From contig JARFTZ010000060.1 of NCBI GenBank assembly GCA_029289235.1, positions 85,425 to 149,424 on the forward strand: DNA of 64,000 bases, in the 5' to 3' direction. The notes beneath the pieces are model-generated. The model was not told where the DNA came from. It searched no databases and worked only from the letters and a program-made list of their open reading frames with translations. Position 1 is the stretch's first letter, and every line of letters starts with the position of its first letter. This DNA comes from Gammaproteobacteria bacterium (GTDB taxonomy: Bacteria; Pseudomonadota; Gammaproteobacteria; Burkholderiales; Rhodocyclaceae). This document shows positions 43,876 to 51,684 of this stretch, one piece after another. Position numbers and translations under genes: made by a program.

Positions 43876-43888
43876 TTGTCCTGTACAA
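43876..43888. promoter_or_regulatory. Operator-like palindrome 1 (TTGTCCTGTACAA)
   Basis: TTGT-N5-ACAA palindrome just upstream of the FAD-oxidase gene, adjoining a TATAAT at 43871-43876. It differs at only two of 13 bases from the second palindrome at 43939-43951, so both are likely bound by the divergent MerR-type B12 regulator. Confidence 0.6.
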
Positions 43889-43938
43889 ATTAAACTATTT
43901 ATCGGATTAGTCGCCTAAAATCGCAAATATCCGATTTG

Positions 43939-43951
43939 TTGTCCTAGACAA
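43939..43951. promoter_or_regulatory. Operator-like palindrome 2 (TTGTCCTAGACAA)
   Basis: TTGTC-CTA-GACAA has perfect 5-bp arms and ends two bases before the regulator's ATG, a position suited to autorepression. Between both palindromes a further ATCGGAT/ATCCGAT inverted repeat flanks the middle of the intergenic region. Confidence 0.6.
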
Positions 43952-43953
43952 TC

Positions 43954-44859
43954 ATGAACAAACTAAGTTTCACCATCGCGAACGTCGAACGCGAAACCGG
44001 GCTCTCGAAGGATCTGTTGCGCATGTGGGAGCGTCGCTACGGTTTCCCCGCGCCTGAACGCGACGCCAACGGCGACCGGGTCTATCCGGCCGAACAGGTA
44101 GAGCGGCTGAGGCAAATAAAGCGTCTGATCGACCAGGGACACCGCCCGGGAAATCTGGTCACCGCGCCGCCGGAGCAGCTTGCGGCGCTGGCCGTGCCAC
44201 CGGAATCGGGCCGCGAGGCAGAGAGAACAATGGCGCCGTTCAGCGCTTTCCTCGACGAATTGCGCAGCCACGACGCCCTGGCATTTCAACAGCGCCTGCA
44301 ACACGCGCTGGCCCGCCAGGGCTTGGCGGCTTTCGTGCGCGACACGGTCGCTCCGCTCGTCGCGAACGTCGGTCAGGCGTGGGAAAGTGGCAGGATCGCC
44401 GTGTTCGAGGAACACCTGTTCACCGAACTGACCAAGCGCGTGCTGCGCCAGGCCGTTGGGGGCATTGCGGCCGGCAACGCGCCGCCGCGCGTGCTGCTCA
44501 CCACCGTACCCGGCGAGCCGCACGAACTCGGCCTGCTGATGGTGGAAGCGCTGTTCACGCTGGAGGGTGCCCAGTGCATCCCGCTCGGCGTGCAGATGCC
44601 GCCGACCGAAATCGCCAACGCCGCGACGGCGCATCGGGCCGACATCGTCGCCCTTTCCTTCTCCAGCGCCTTCCCGGCCCGGCGGATTCCCGCCCAACTC
44701 GTCCAGTTGCGCGCCATGCTGCCGGAGGCCACCGCGATCTGGGTCGGTGGCAGCGGCGTGGCGAACATCGACGGGCCGGCCGGGGTTACGCTGCTGCGTT
44801 CGCTGGATGAAGGTCTTGTGGCGCTCGCCACATGGCGAGATTCTCCGGAGAGAATTTAG
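43954..44859 (+). CDS. MerR-family B12-binding photoreceptor-type regulator (LitR/CarH-like)
   Basis: 301 residues. The MerR winged helix (about 1-75) reads TIANVERETGLSKDLLRMWERRYGFP. A helical bundle follows with the W-x9-EH motif (W at AWESGRIAVFEEH) that caps adenosylcobalamin in CarH. The Rossmann B12 domain contains EPHELGL, the ExHxxG form of the cobalamin His ligand. LitR/CarH proteins repress in the dark and release DNA on light. It is divergent from the lipid-modification operon and preceded by two matching palindromes. Light control of the operon is the natural inference. Confidence 0.85.
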   Translation: MNKLSFTIANVERETGLSKDLLRMWERRYGFPAPERDANGDRVYPAEQVERLRQIKRLIDQGHRPGNLVTAPPEQLAALAVPPESGREAERTMAPFSAFLDELRSHDALAFQQRLQHALARQGLAAFVRDTVAPLVANVGQAWESGRIAVFEEHLFTELTKRVLRQAVGGIAAGNAPPRVLLTTVPGEPHELGLLMVEALFTLEGAQCIPLGVQMPPTEIANAATAHRADIVALSFSSAFPARRIPAQLVQLRAMLPEATAIWVGGSGVANIDGPAGVTLLRSLDEGLVALATWRDSPERI

Positions 44860-44941
44860 CAACGAGCCAGACTCTCAGGATGCTGCATACTGATGACTCG
44901 ATCGTTCTCCCTCGGCTCACCACTCTAAACCGGAAGACCCC

Positions 44942-45976
44942 ATGCCGAACCGTGTTGCCCCGTTGCTTTTCATCGCGCTGACCAGCGCCATGGCGTGCCT
45001 GCCGGCGAGGGGTGGCGAAAAAGCGGGCATCGCCGAGGTTCGCGAATGGACGATCCGCTTCGGCCATCTGAACAACCCCGATCATCCGATCAGTCTCGGG
45101 GTGCGGAAATTCGCCGAGGCCGTCCGGACCCGCAGCAACGGCCGGATGGAAGTCGTCGAGTACGCATCGAACGAACTCGGCACCGAGCAGCAGCAGACCC
45201 TCGCCCTGCGCGGCGGCACTCAGGAAATGCAGGCGCCGGCCACCTCGTCGCTGGTCGGGCTGGTGAAGGAACTGGGCGTGATCGACTTCCCGTTCGCCGT
45301 CGGCACCTACCGGCAGGGCTTCGCCCTCGTCGACGGGCCGCTCGGCGAGGCCCTGAAGCGCAAGCTGCCGGAGAAGGGGCTGGTTGCGCTGGCGTTCTGG
45401 GATCTCGGCTTCCGCAATGCAACCAACAACCGGCGTCCGATCGCGCGGCTCGAGGATTTCGAGGGACTCAAGCTGCGCGTCATCCCCAACCCGGTCGCCC
45501 GGGAGACCTTCAGGGTATTGAAAAGCCATCCCGTCCCACTCAGTTTCCGCGATCTCTATCCGGCGCTGGAAATCCGCGCCGTCGACGGCCAGGAGAATCC
45601 GTTCAATGTCATCGTCTCAAACAGGTTCTACAAGGTCCAGAAATACGTCAGCGCCACCCACCACGTCTATGCGACGAACATCATTCTCGTCGGCAAGCCA
45701 TTCTGGGACCGGCTGACGGCGGACGAGCGGAATATCCTGCAGGAAGCGGCGCTGGAGGCGCGCGACTACCAGCGCCGGGTGAGCCTGGACGCGGCCCGGC
45801 AGGCGGTGGAGGCGTTGCAACGGGCCGGCATGCACTACAACGAGGTGACGGCAACGGAACGGGAGAGGATGAGCGAGGCGGTGCGCCCGGTGGTCGAGAA
45901 ATTCCTCGCCACCTACGACCCCGAGATTCAGCGTCTTTACCAGTCGGAGATTGCCCGCGTACGGCGGATCGACTGA
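44942..45976 (+). CDS. TRAP-type (DctP) solute-binding protein without linked permease, copy A
   Basis: 344 residues with a signal peptide (to about ARGGE) and a DctP fold: IRFGHLNNPDHPI, ELGTEQQQT, and the ligand-anchoring Arg in GLKLRVIPNPV. It closely resembles the protein at 49126 (RFGHLNN.DHPIS, ELGTEQQQT-like blocks, EVQKYVSAT and so on). No DctQ or DctM gene is nearby; instead a two-component pair lies between the two binding proteins. It may be the periplasmic sensor input of that pair or serve a distant permease. Confidence 0.87.
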   Translation: MPNRVAPLLFIALTSAMACLPARGGEKAGIAEVREWTIRFGHLNNPDHPISLGVRKFAEAVRTRSNGRMEVVEYASNELGTEQQQTLALRGGTQEMQAPATSSLVGLVKELGVIDFPFAVGTYRQGFALVDGPLGEALKRKLPEKGLVALAFWDLGFRNATNNRRPIARLEDFEGLKLRVIPNPVARETFRVLKSHPVPLSFRDLYPALEIRAVDGQENPFNVIVSNRFYKVQKYVSATHHVYATNIILVGKPFWDRLTADERNILQEAALEARDYQRRVSLDAARQAVEALQRAGMHYNEVTATERERMSEAVRPVVEKFLATYDPEIQRLYQSEIARVRRID

Positions 45977-46027
45977 GCCATTGACCCCGACCGGCAGCAC
46001 CGACCTCGCCTGCAGCCCGCCGGGGGA

Positions 46028-46523
46028 GTTTGCTGATGCGCCGGGTTCCGCGCCTGACGCGCGGGTAGCTTTTTCTTGTTTCGCCAAGAAAAAGTTACCA
46101 AAAAGAAGGCGACCCCCGGTCGGCGCCCCGCCTGCGGCGGGGTTCCCTGCGCTACTCGTCTTGAGCGGGGGCTGCGCAACTCGGGCTGCGCCCTCAGACA
46201 GTGCTCGCCCACGTCCCCGCTCAAGCCTGCGTTGCTCGGTGCCTCGCAGGGGGATTTGAACACCTATCGGTTACCGCTGCTTTCGGTTTTCCTGTTGTCC
46301 TCTGCGTCGTCGAGCAGCGCAGGGCGCAACGGGAAAAAGGGCGAGGACTGTTTGAGGGGCAAAGCCCCGAGTTCCGCAGTCCCCCCGTTGCGGCTGAGCA
46401 GCGCAGAGCACCCGACGTAGCCGGGCGACGCAGCGGACGCACCTTCTTTTTGGCTACTTTTTCTTGGTAAGACAAGAAAAAGTATGCCCGCGCGTCAGGC
46501 GCGGAACCCAGCGCATCAACAAC
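46028..46523. mobile_element. MITE-like element with about 80-bp terminal inverted repeats
   Basis: The left end (46028-46111) and the reverse complement of the right end (46440-46523) match over about 80 bp with few differences. Landmarks are TGATGCGC, GGGTTCCGCGCCTGACGCGC, CTTTTTCTTG, CCAAGAAAAAGT and CCAAAAAGAAGG. The interior of about 330 bp is GC-rich and has no credible coding sequence; the short ORFs there are repeat artefacts. No transposase or target-site duplication is seen. Similar AAGAAAAAGT-rich blocks are widespread in proteobacterial genomes, which fits a non-autonomous element. Confidence 0.65.
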
Positions 46524-46573
46524 TTCCCACGCCCATTGCCTCCACACGATGAAGAGTTAAAGTGTAAAGACCT

Positions 46574-46657
46574 CGTCATACCGGCGCAGGCCGGTATCCC
46601 GTATCGGAGAGCAATCGCCGAATGGACGACCGCCCCCGGGCTTTCGCCGGGGTGACG
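46574..46657. repeat. Dispersed bipartite palindromic repeat, copy 4
   Basis: An 84-bp unit from CGTCATACCGGCG to CGCCGGGGTGACG. The left 37 bp equal the reverse complement of copy 2's right side. It lies between the MITE-like element and the 3' end of the histidine kinase gene and may serve as its terminator. Confidence 0.85.
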
Positions 46658-46674
46658 AACAGTTCAGCATTTCG

Positions 46675-47994
46675 CTACGACGTACCGCGAGGCAAATCCA
46701 CGACGACCTCCAGCCCGCCTTCCTTGCGGTTGTAAAGCCGGATATCGCCGCCATGCGCCAGCACGGTGTTGCGCGCGATGCTCAAGCCCAGGCCGATCCC
46801 GCCGGTATCCCGGCTGCGCGAGGATTCGACGCGGAAGAACGGCTCGAACACTTTCTCCAGCAACGCGTCGTTCAGCCCAGGCCCGTTGTCGCGGACCCGG
46901 ATTCGCAGACGCTCCGCCGAATCCTCGATCCGCACCTCGGCCTCCGTGCCGAACTTGAGCGCATTCTCGATCAGGTTCTGCATCGCCCGCGTCAGGGCGC
47001 GCAGCGCCCCGGTGTAGGGAGAGAGCGCCAGCCCTTCGAGCCGGCACTTTGCCCCGGCGTCGATGGCATCGTCGACCATCCCTTCCAGCCAGTGATTCAC
47101 CTCGATCAGACTGCGCGTCTCCGTCAGGTGGACGCTGCGCGCATAGTCAAGCCCCTCGGTCACCAGATTGGCCATGTATTCGACGTCGCTGATGATGCGA
47201 TCGCGCTGCCCCCCCTGCTCAAGCGCCTCGGCGCGCAGACGCAGGCGTGTAAGCGGCGTCTGCAGGTCGTGGGCGATGGCGGCCAGGATCTGCGTGCGTT
47301 CCTCGATGTGGTGCAGGATGCGCTCGCGCATCGCATTGACCGCGCGCGCCGCCTTCTGCAGTTCCTCCGGCCCGGATTCCGGCACCGGCGGCGAGTCGGG
47401 ATTCCGCCCGAAATGCTCGATCGTCCCGAGCATCCGGTCAATCTGTCGCGTCGACAGGCGAACGGCCCACCAGACGAACGGGCTGACGGCGAGCAGCACG
47501 ATGCCGAGGTAGCCGATCAGCGCCCACTCGGAGGGCATGGCGAAGGGATCGAGCAAGTGCAGTACCAGCGAGTCATCGTCGTCGATCACCAGCACGGCCT
47601 GAATCGCCCTGTCCCGGAGATCGTCGGGCACCTCCCGGGGCAGGCGGAAGGAGATGCGTGCCTCAGGCGGCAGGTCCGCCTTCAGCACGGACATCACGCC
47701 GGCGATGCGCTCGTCGGTTCCAACCGTGTCCGGCATGCTCCCTTGTGTCGGCTCGAGCGAGAAACGGTAGTGAAATCCCTGATTGAGGCGGGAGAGCCAG
47801 TCGGGACGCTGCTCCGGCGGCACGGAGCGCATCAGGTCGTAGGCGAAGGAGACGTCGGCGCCGAGAAAGCGCATCATCTGTTCCTTGATTTCCTCGCCGC
47901 GAAAGACCATGAAGGCGAAAAAGCTGACGATCTGGATCGTTCCCAGCCCGACCATGAGCACGGCGAAAAGCCGCGCGGAGAGCGTGCGGAACAT
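46675..47994 (-). CDS. Sensor histidine kinase
   Basis: 439 residues: TM1 (about 8-32), a periplasmic domain of about 125 residues, TM2 (about 160-182), HAMP, HisKA with [15 protein letters not shown], and HATPase with [16 protein letters not shown] and GIGLGLSIA. It lies 2 bp downstream of an OmpR-type regulator gene. The pair sits between two paralogous TRAP binding proteins, so its periplasmic domain may read their ligand-bound state. Ligand is unknown. Confidence 0.9.
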   Translation of the reverse strand: MFRTLSARLFAVLMVGLGTIQIVSFFAFMVFRGEEIKEQMMRFLGADVSFAYDLMRSVPPEQRPDWLSRLNQGFHYRFSLEPTQGSMPDTVGTDERIAGVMSVLKADLPPEARISFRLPREVPDDLRDRAIQAVLVIDDDDSLVLHLLDPFAMPSEWALIGYLGIVLLAVSPFVWWAVRLSTRQIDRMLGTIEHFGRNPDSPPVPESGPEELQKAARAVNAMRERILHHIEERTQILAAIAHDLQTPLTRLRLRAEALEQGGQRDRIISDVEYMANLVTEGLDYARSVHLTETRSLIEVNHWLEGMVDDAIDAGAKCRLEGLALSPYTGALRALTRAMQNLIENALKFGTEAEVRIEDSAERLRIRVRDNGPGLNDALLEKVFEPFFRVESSRSRDTGGIGLGLSIARNTVLAHGGDIRLYNRKEGGLEVVVDLPRGTS

Positions 47995-47996
47995 CG

Positions 47997-48734
47997 CTAC
48001 TCGAAGCTCACCGATTGCGCGAAGACATAGCCTTCGTTGCGCACGGTGCGGATGTAGCGCGGATCGCGCGCGTCGTCCCCCAAACGGCGCCGCAGGCGAC
48101 TTACGCGCAGGTCGATCGAGCGGTCCTCGACGTCGAGTTCGCGGCGCGCCAGGTGGGCCAGCAACTGGTCGCGGCTGAGTACGTGCTGCGGATGGTCGAG
48201 AAAGAGCCGCAGCAAGCCGTACTCCGCTCCGCCGAGCGGTGTCACCACGCCTTCGCGGCTGATCAGGTTGCGCTGCAGCAGATCGAGCCGCCAGTCGCCA
48301 AACCCCACCATCCGCACCGCCGACTCGGCGACCGACGAGGGCGGCAACATGCGCACCCGGCGCAGCACCGCGCGGATGCGGGCAACCAGTTCGCGCGGCA
48401 CGAACGGCTTGGTCAGATAGTCGTCGGCGCCAAGTTCCAGCCCGATGATCCGGTCGATGTCGTCGGAGCGCGCAGTGAGCATCAGCACCGGGATCGGCGG
48501 ACGGAAATCGGCGCGCAGCCGGCGGAAGACCGACAGGCCGTCCTCGCCGGGCAGCATGAGGTCCAGAACGATCAGGTCAACCAGGGGTTTCGTGGCCAGA
48601 TGCGCGTACAGCTGCCGGCCGTCGCCGGCCTTCGTGACGCGAAAACCGTTTTGCTCGAGATAGTCACCGACAAGGCCGAGAATGGCCTGGTCGTCGTCGA
48701 CGACAAGTATGTGGGCAGGCCGCTGTTCATCCAT
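47997..48734 (-). CDS. OmpR-family response regulator
   Basis: 245 residues. The receiver has VVDDD near residue 13, the phospho-acceptor Asp in [12 protein letters not shown], and KPF. The C-terminal winged helix has [44 protein letters not shown] and [11 protein letters not shown]. It is co-transcribed with the kinase gene. Likely targets are the flanking binding-protein genes, including the 391-bp region before 49126. Confidence 0.92.
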   Translation of the reverse strand: MDEQRPAHILVVDDDQAILGLVGDYLEQNGFRVTKAGDGRQLYAHLATKPLVDLIVLDLMLPGEDGLSVFRRLRADFRPPIPVLMLTARSDDIDRIIGLELGADDYLTKPFVPRELVARIRAVLRRVRMLPPSSVAESAVRMVGFGDWRLDLLQRNLISREGVVTPLGGAEYGLLRLFLDHPQHVLSRDQLLAHLARRELDVEDRSIDLRVSRLRRRLGDDARDPRYIRTVRNEGYVFAQSVSFE

Positions 48735-48931
48735 GGTGGCAAGAGTCTATTTCGGCGAGACCGGCTTTTCCAGTGTCGCGACGCGCCTTTTGTATCTCAG
48801 TGTGTCCGCCGCCGTTTTGACAAAGGCCGATACAAGCCCCGGTCGTGGTGACAAACGCGCGACATAAGCGCCTGCTTCAATGACCGTGTCCGGCCACGGG
48901 CACGCATGAGCCGCATCCCCCAGGTCGGGCC

Positions 48932-49090
48932 AGTGGTCTGCTTCGTAAATGGCGGGACTAAACGAAAACGCCGGATTTGCTTGGCTGGCTAACGCGAACC
49001 GCAGCGATAGCCAGCCATCGCGAGGATGAGCAACAACGCCAGACGGGCAAAGACAAGTTTCGTGTTCCGTTATTTGCGAAGCAGACCACT
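48932..49090. repeat. Nested inverted repeat before binding protein copy B
   Basis: AGTGGTCTGCTTCGTAAAT (48932-48950) and its inverted partner at 49072-49090 match at 18 of 19 positions. Inside, TGGCTGGCTA and TAGCCAGCCA form a perfect 10-bp stem. The whole 159-bp block can fold as a long cruciform. The partner arm ends 35 bp before the ATG at 49126, so it could be a leader structure or a small mobile repeat. The rest of the 391-bp gap shows no gene. Confidence 0.55.
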
Positions 49091-49125
49091 AGATCCCCCA
49101 ACGACATACAAGACCGGAGGTTCAA

Positions 49126-50148
49126 ATGAAAACCCGTTTCACAAGACTCGCGCTCGCCATGCTCGTCGGTTCGTTGCTGGCGCCCGGCATCTCGATCGGC
49201 GCAGAAGAGATCCAGGCACGCACCATCCGTTTCGGCCACCTCAACAATACCGACCACCCGATCAGCGCCGCCGTCAAGAAATTCGGCGAAATCATCGCGG
49301 CCAAGAGCGGCGGCAAGATGCAGGTCAAGGAATTTCCCTCCAACCAGCTCGGCACCGAACAGCAACAGACGTCGGCGCTGCAGGGCGGCGTACAGGAGAT
49401 GCAATCCCCCGCCACGACGTCGCTCGTCGGACTCATCGCCGACTACGGCGTCCTCGACTTTCCGTTGACGGTGAGCACCCACGCACAGGCGTTCTCCTTC
49501 GTCGACGGTCCCCTCGGGTCCGCGCTGCTCGAGAAGCTCCCGGAAAAAGGCCTGGTCGGCCTCGGCTACTGGGATCTCGGCTTCCGCAACGTCACCAACA
49601 GCAAGCGCCCGATCCAGCGCGTCGAAGACCTGGCCGGACTCAAGCTGCGCGTGATTCCCAACCCGGTGTATCTCGAAACATTCACTGCGATGAAGGCCAA
49701 CCCGGTTCCGATGAGTTTCAGCGAGTTGTATACGGCACTTGAGACGAAAACGGTCGACGGACAGGAAAACCCCTTCGCGGTCATCCGCTCGAACAAGTTC
49801 TACGAAGTACAGAAATACGTCAGCGCGACGAACCACGTTTATTCGACCAACGTCATCCTCGTGAGCAAGAAGTTCTGGGACAAGCTCTCTCCGACCGAAC
49901 AGAAGATCATGAAGGACGCCTTCGTCGAAGCCCGTGACTACCAGCGCAAGGTCAGCGTCGAAGCAGCCAAGAACAGCGTCGACGCGCTGAAGGCAGCGGG
50001 AATGGAGTTCAACGAGATTTCCCCGGCCGAACAGGACCGCATGCGCCAGGTCGTCAAGCCGGTCGTCGACAAGTTCCTGGCCAGCTACAGCCCGGCGATC
50101 CAGAAACTCTTTGCCTCGGAAGCCGCGCGCGTCCAGGCGATGAAGTAG
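49126..50148 (+). CDS. TRAP-type (DctP) solute-binding protein without linked permease, copy B
   Basis: 340 residues with a signal peptide (to about SIGAEE) and a DctP fold close to the 44942 protein: IRFGHLNNTDHPI, QLGTEQQQT, LVGLIADYGVLDFP, and the Arg in LKLRVIPNPV. GGAGG precedes the ATG. No permease genes follow; a 10-bp-stem hairpin lies 17 bp past the stop. The pairing with the 46675-48734 two-component system suggests one or both copies act in signalling or feed an unlinked permease. Confidence 0.87.
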   Translation: MKTRFTRLALAMLVGSLLAPGISIGAEEIQARTIRFGHLNNTDHPISAAVKKFGEIIAAKSGGKMQVKEFPSNQLGTEQQQTSALQGGVQEMQSPATTSLVGLIADYGVLDFPLTVSTHAQAFSFVDGPLGSALLEKLPEKGLVGLGYWDLGFRNVTNSKRPIQRVEDLAGLKLRVIPNPVYLETFTAMKANPVPMSFSELYTALETKTVDGQENPFAVIRSNKFYEVQKYVSATNHVYSTNVILVSKKFWDKLSPTEQKIMKDAFVEARDYQRKVSVEAAKNSVDALKAAGMEFNEISPAEQDRMRQVVKPVVDKFLASYSPAIQKLFASEAARVQAMK

Positions 50149-50165
50149 ACGCCAGGGGAGCAGTA

Positions 50166-50193
50166 CCCGACAGACACTTTCCCGTCTGTCGGG
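50166..50193 (+). terminator. Hairpin after binding protein copy B
   Basis: CCCGACAGAC-ACTTTCCC-GTCTGTCGGG is a perfect 10-bp stem. It has no T tract, so it may be a Rho-dependent end or an mRNA-stabilising hairpin. Confidence 0.5.
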
Positions 50194-50353
50194 GTCAGAT
50201 ATCGCCCACACTTTAAGCGCCTACGCATCGGGCCGGCCGTCGAAACAGAAACACCTTGAGGTCCGCAATGCGTCGGCCACCTGATCTCAATTCAGAAACA
50301 GCTTAACGGCATAGCCTTGCACCGGCGCTCATACGGATCGATCAGCAACCCCC

Positions 50354-51124
50354 TCAGTCTCCCGAGATGCGTTGATGAATTTTCTCAAGAGCGGCCTTTA
50401 ATGCGACCAATCCACCCATCTCTGAAAAATCACGGAACAGCTGTTCGTTAATGCCACCAAGGGTCGAATATTCTCTTCTGAGCGCGCTCAGTGGCCTATC
50501 CGAAGACTTCGTTGCAGTTTCCGAAAGACTTGCGAAGAGTGAAACCACATAGTGGCGGGAGATTTCCGGTGGCAACCCCTTATCTGAGAGCCAGTCGGTA
50601 ACGCCTTCCATAAGGCCGAAATAAAGGCCCATCAGGGCACTGGCAACGCCCATGAGGTCAAACTCGGCCTTCGAATGCACTGCTACTGCGGTGCCAAGTG
50701 CATCGAAGAAACTCATGACTTCCGCATTCGGCGGGAAGACAGCGGTTACGCTTTGCCGGTTTTCGACAAACGGCAACGGTACCGCCTGCGTGATGCAGAC
50801 ACCCTCTCCGAGCCAGCCGCGCAATTTTTCAGCCGAGAGGGTCGCTACCAGACTGACCACATGCTGTCCCTGGCGGAAGGTCAACTCGTGAAGCACCTGC
50901 TCAACCACCTGGGGACGCACTGCAATGAAAACCATGTCGCTATCATCGACGACGGCCTGGTTGGTTGAGCCGATGTGCACTTGCTCGTACTTTGCTGCCA
51001 ATTGCTGTGCAATGTCCTCGTTACGCCGGGAGATAACGATGCTCTCGGGTCGAAGCGAGGACGACATCACGCCTTCGACGATGGCCCGTGCAATGGTCCC
51101 TGCACCAACAAATCCGAGCCTCAT
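50354..51124 (-). CDS. Pyrroline-5-carboxylate-reductase-like NAD(P)-binding protein
   Basis: 256 residues. The N-terminal Rossmann motif is LGFVGAGTIARAIVEG, followed by VISRRNEDIAQQLA and VFIAVRPQVVEQVL as in ProC. The C-terminal helical dimerisation domain (LMGVASALMGLYFGLMEG, YSTLGGINEQLF) also follows ProC, though key residues of the ProC active site differ. In this catabolic operon it more likely acts on a sugar-acid or imino intermediate than on proline. It is the last gene of the leftward TRAP operon, 49 bp after the RpiB-like gene. Confidence 0.8.
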   Translation of the reverse strand: MRLGFVGAGTIARAIVEGVMSSSLRPESIVISRRNEDIAQQLAAKYEQVHIGSTNQAVVDDSDMVFIAVRPQVVEQVLHELTFRQGQHVVSLVATLSAEKLRGWLGEGVCITQAVPLPFVENRQSVTAVFPPNAEVMSFFDALGTAVAVHSKAEFDLMGVASALMGLYFGLMEGVTDWLSDKGLPPEISRHYVVSLFASLSETATKSSDRPLSALRREYSTLGGINEQLFRDFSEMGGLVALKAALEKIHQRISGD

Positions 51125-51173
51125 GTTGTCAAAAAATCTCTATAACATCCGGAACTATCAAGGCTAGGCTCGG

Positions 51174-51665
51174 TTATTTCGCGAGGTTTTCAGGCTGCCA
51201 GCCAGCCGGGTTGCAGAGCGCTTCTTCCGCCTCCTGGATCAGACCAAGCGAGATCGCGTGCCGCCCGCCTTCATACTCGGTGGAGAGCCAGGCATCGAGG
51301 ATGTCCAGCGCTTCCAGCACGCCGGTGATCTTTCCGCCCAGGACCAGGATGTTCGAGTCGTTGTGCGCACGGGTCATCTTGCCCATGAAGGTACTGGTGC
51401 ACAACGAGGCGCGCACGCCCTTGAACTTGTTGGCGATGATGCTCATGCCGATGCCGGTCGAGCAGATCAGGATTCCTCGCGCGGCACGGCCTTCGGAGAC
51501 GGCGCTGGCCACCTTTTGCGCGAAATACGGATAGCGCACGATTTCGGTTGATCCAGTGCCCACGTCGTGCACCGCAATTCCCTTCTTGCGCAGGAAGTCG
51601 ACGATCTCAAGCTTCAGCTGATAGCCGCCGTGATCATTGCCGATCCAGATTTCATTGCCGTTCAT
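51174..51665 (-). CDS. RpiB/LacAB-family sugar-phosphate isomerase
   Basis: 163 residues of the RpiB fold. WIGNDHGGYQLK near residue 7 carries the phosphate/ring-opening Asp-His. ILICSTGIGMSI near 67 carries the active-site Cys. RASLCTSTFMGKMTRAHNDSNILVLGG matches the conserved His/Asn block at about 84-110. It isomerises pentose or hexose phosphates (ribose 5-phosphate, allose 6-phosphate, or tetrose phosphates in some RpiB relatives). GGGAGG supports the start. It is part of the TRAP-linked catabolic operon. Confidence 0.88.
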   Translation of the reverse strand: MNGNEIWIGNDHGGYQLKLEIVDFLRKKGIAVHDVGTGSTEIVRYPYFAQKVASAVSEGRAARGILICSTGIGMSIIANKFKGVRASLCTSTFMGKMTRAHNDSNILVLGGKITGVLEALDILDAWLSTEYEGGRHAISLGLIQEAEEALCNPAGWQPENLAK

Positions 51666-51684
51666 TACGCCCTCCCGATTCCGG

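Noticed and set aside
46076..46420. 114-residue ORF beginning in the Lys-rich block
   Set aside because: It lies inside the MITE-like element, and its N-terminal residues derive from the inverted repeat. Similar ORFs are database artefacts.
48932..49090. Integron attC site
   Set aside because: The long inverted repeat lacks the RYYYAAC/GTTRRRY end motifs, and there is no integrase or cassette pattern nearby.
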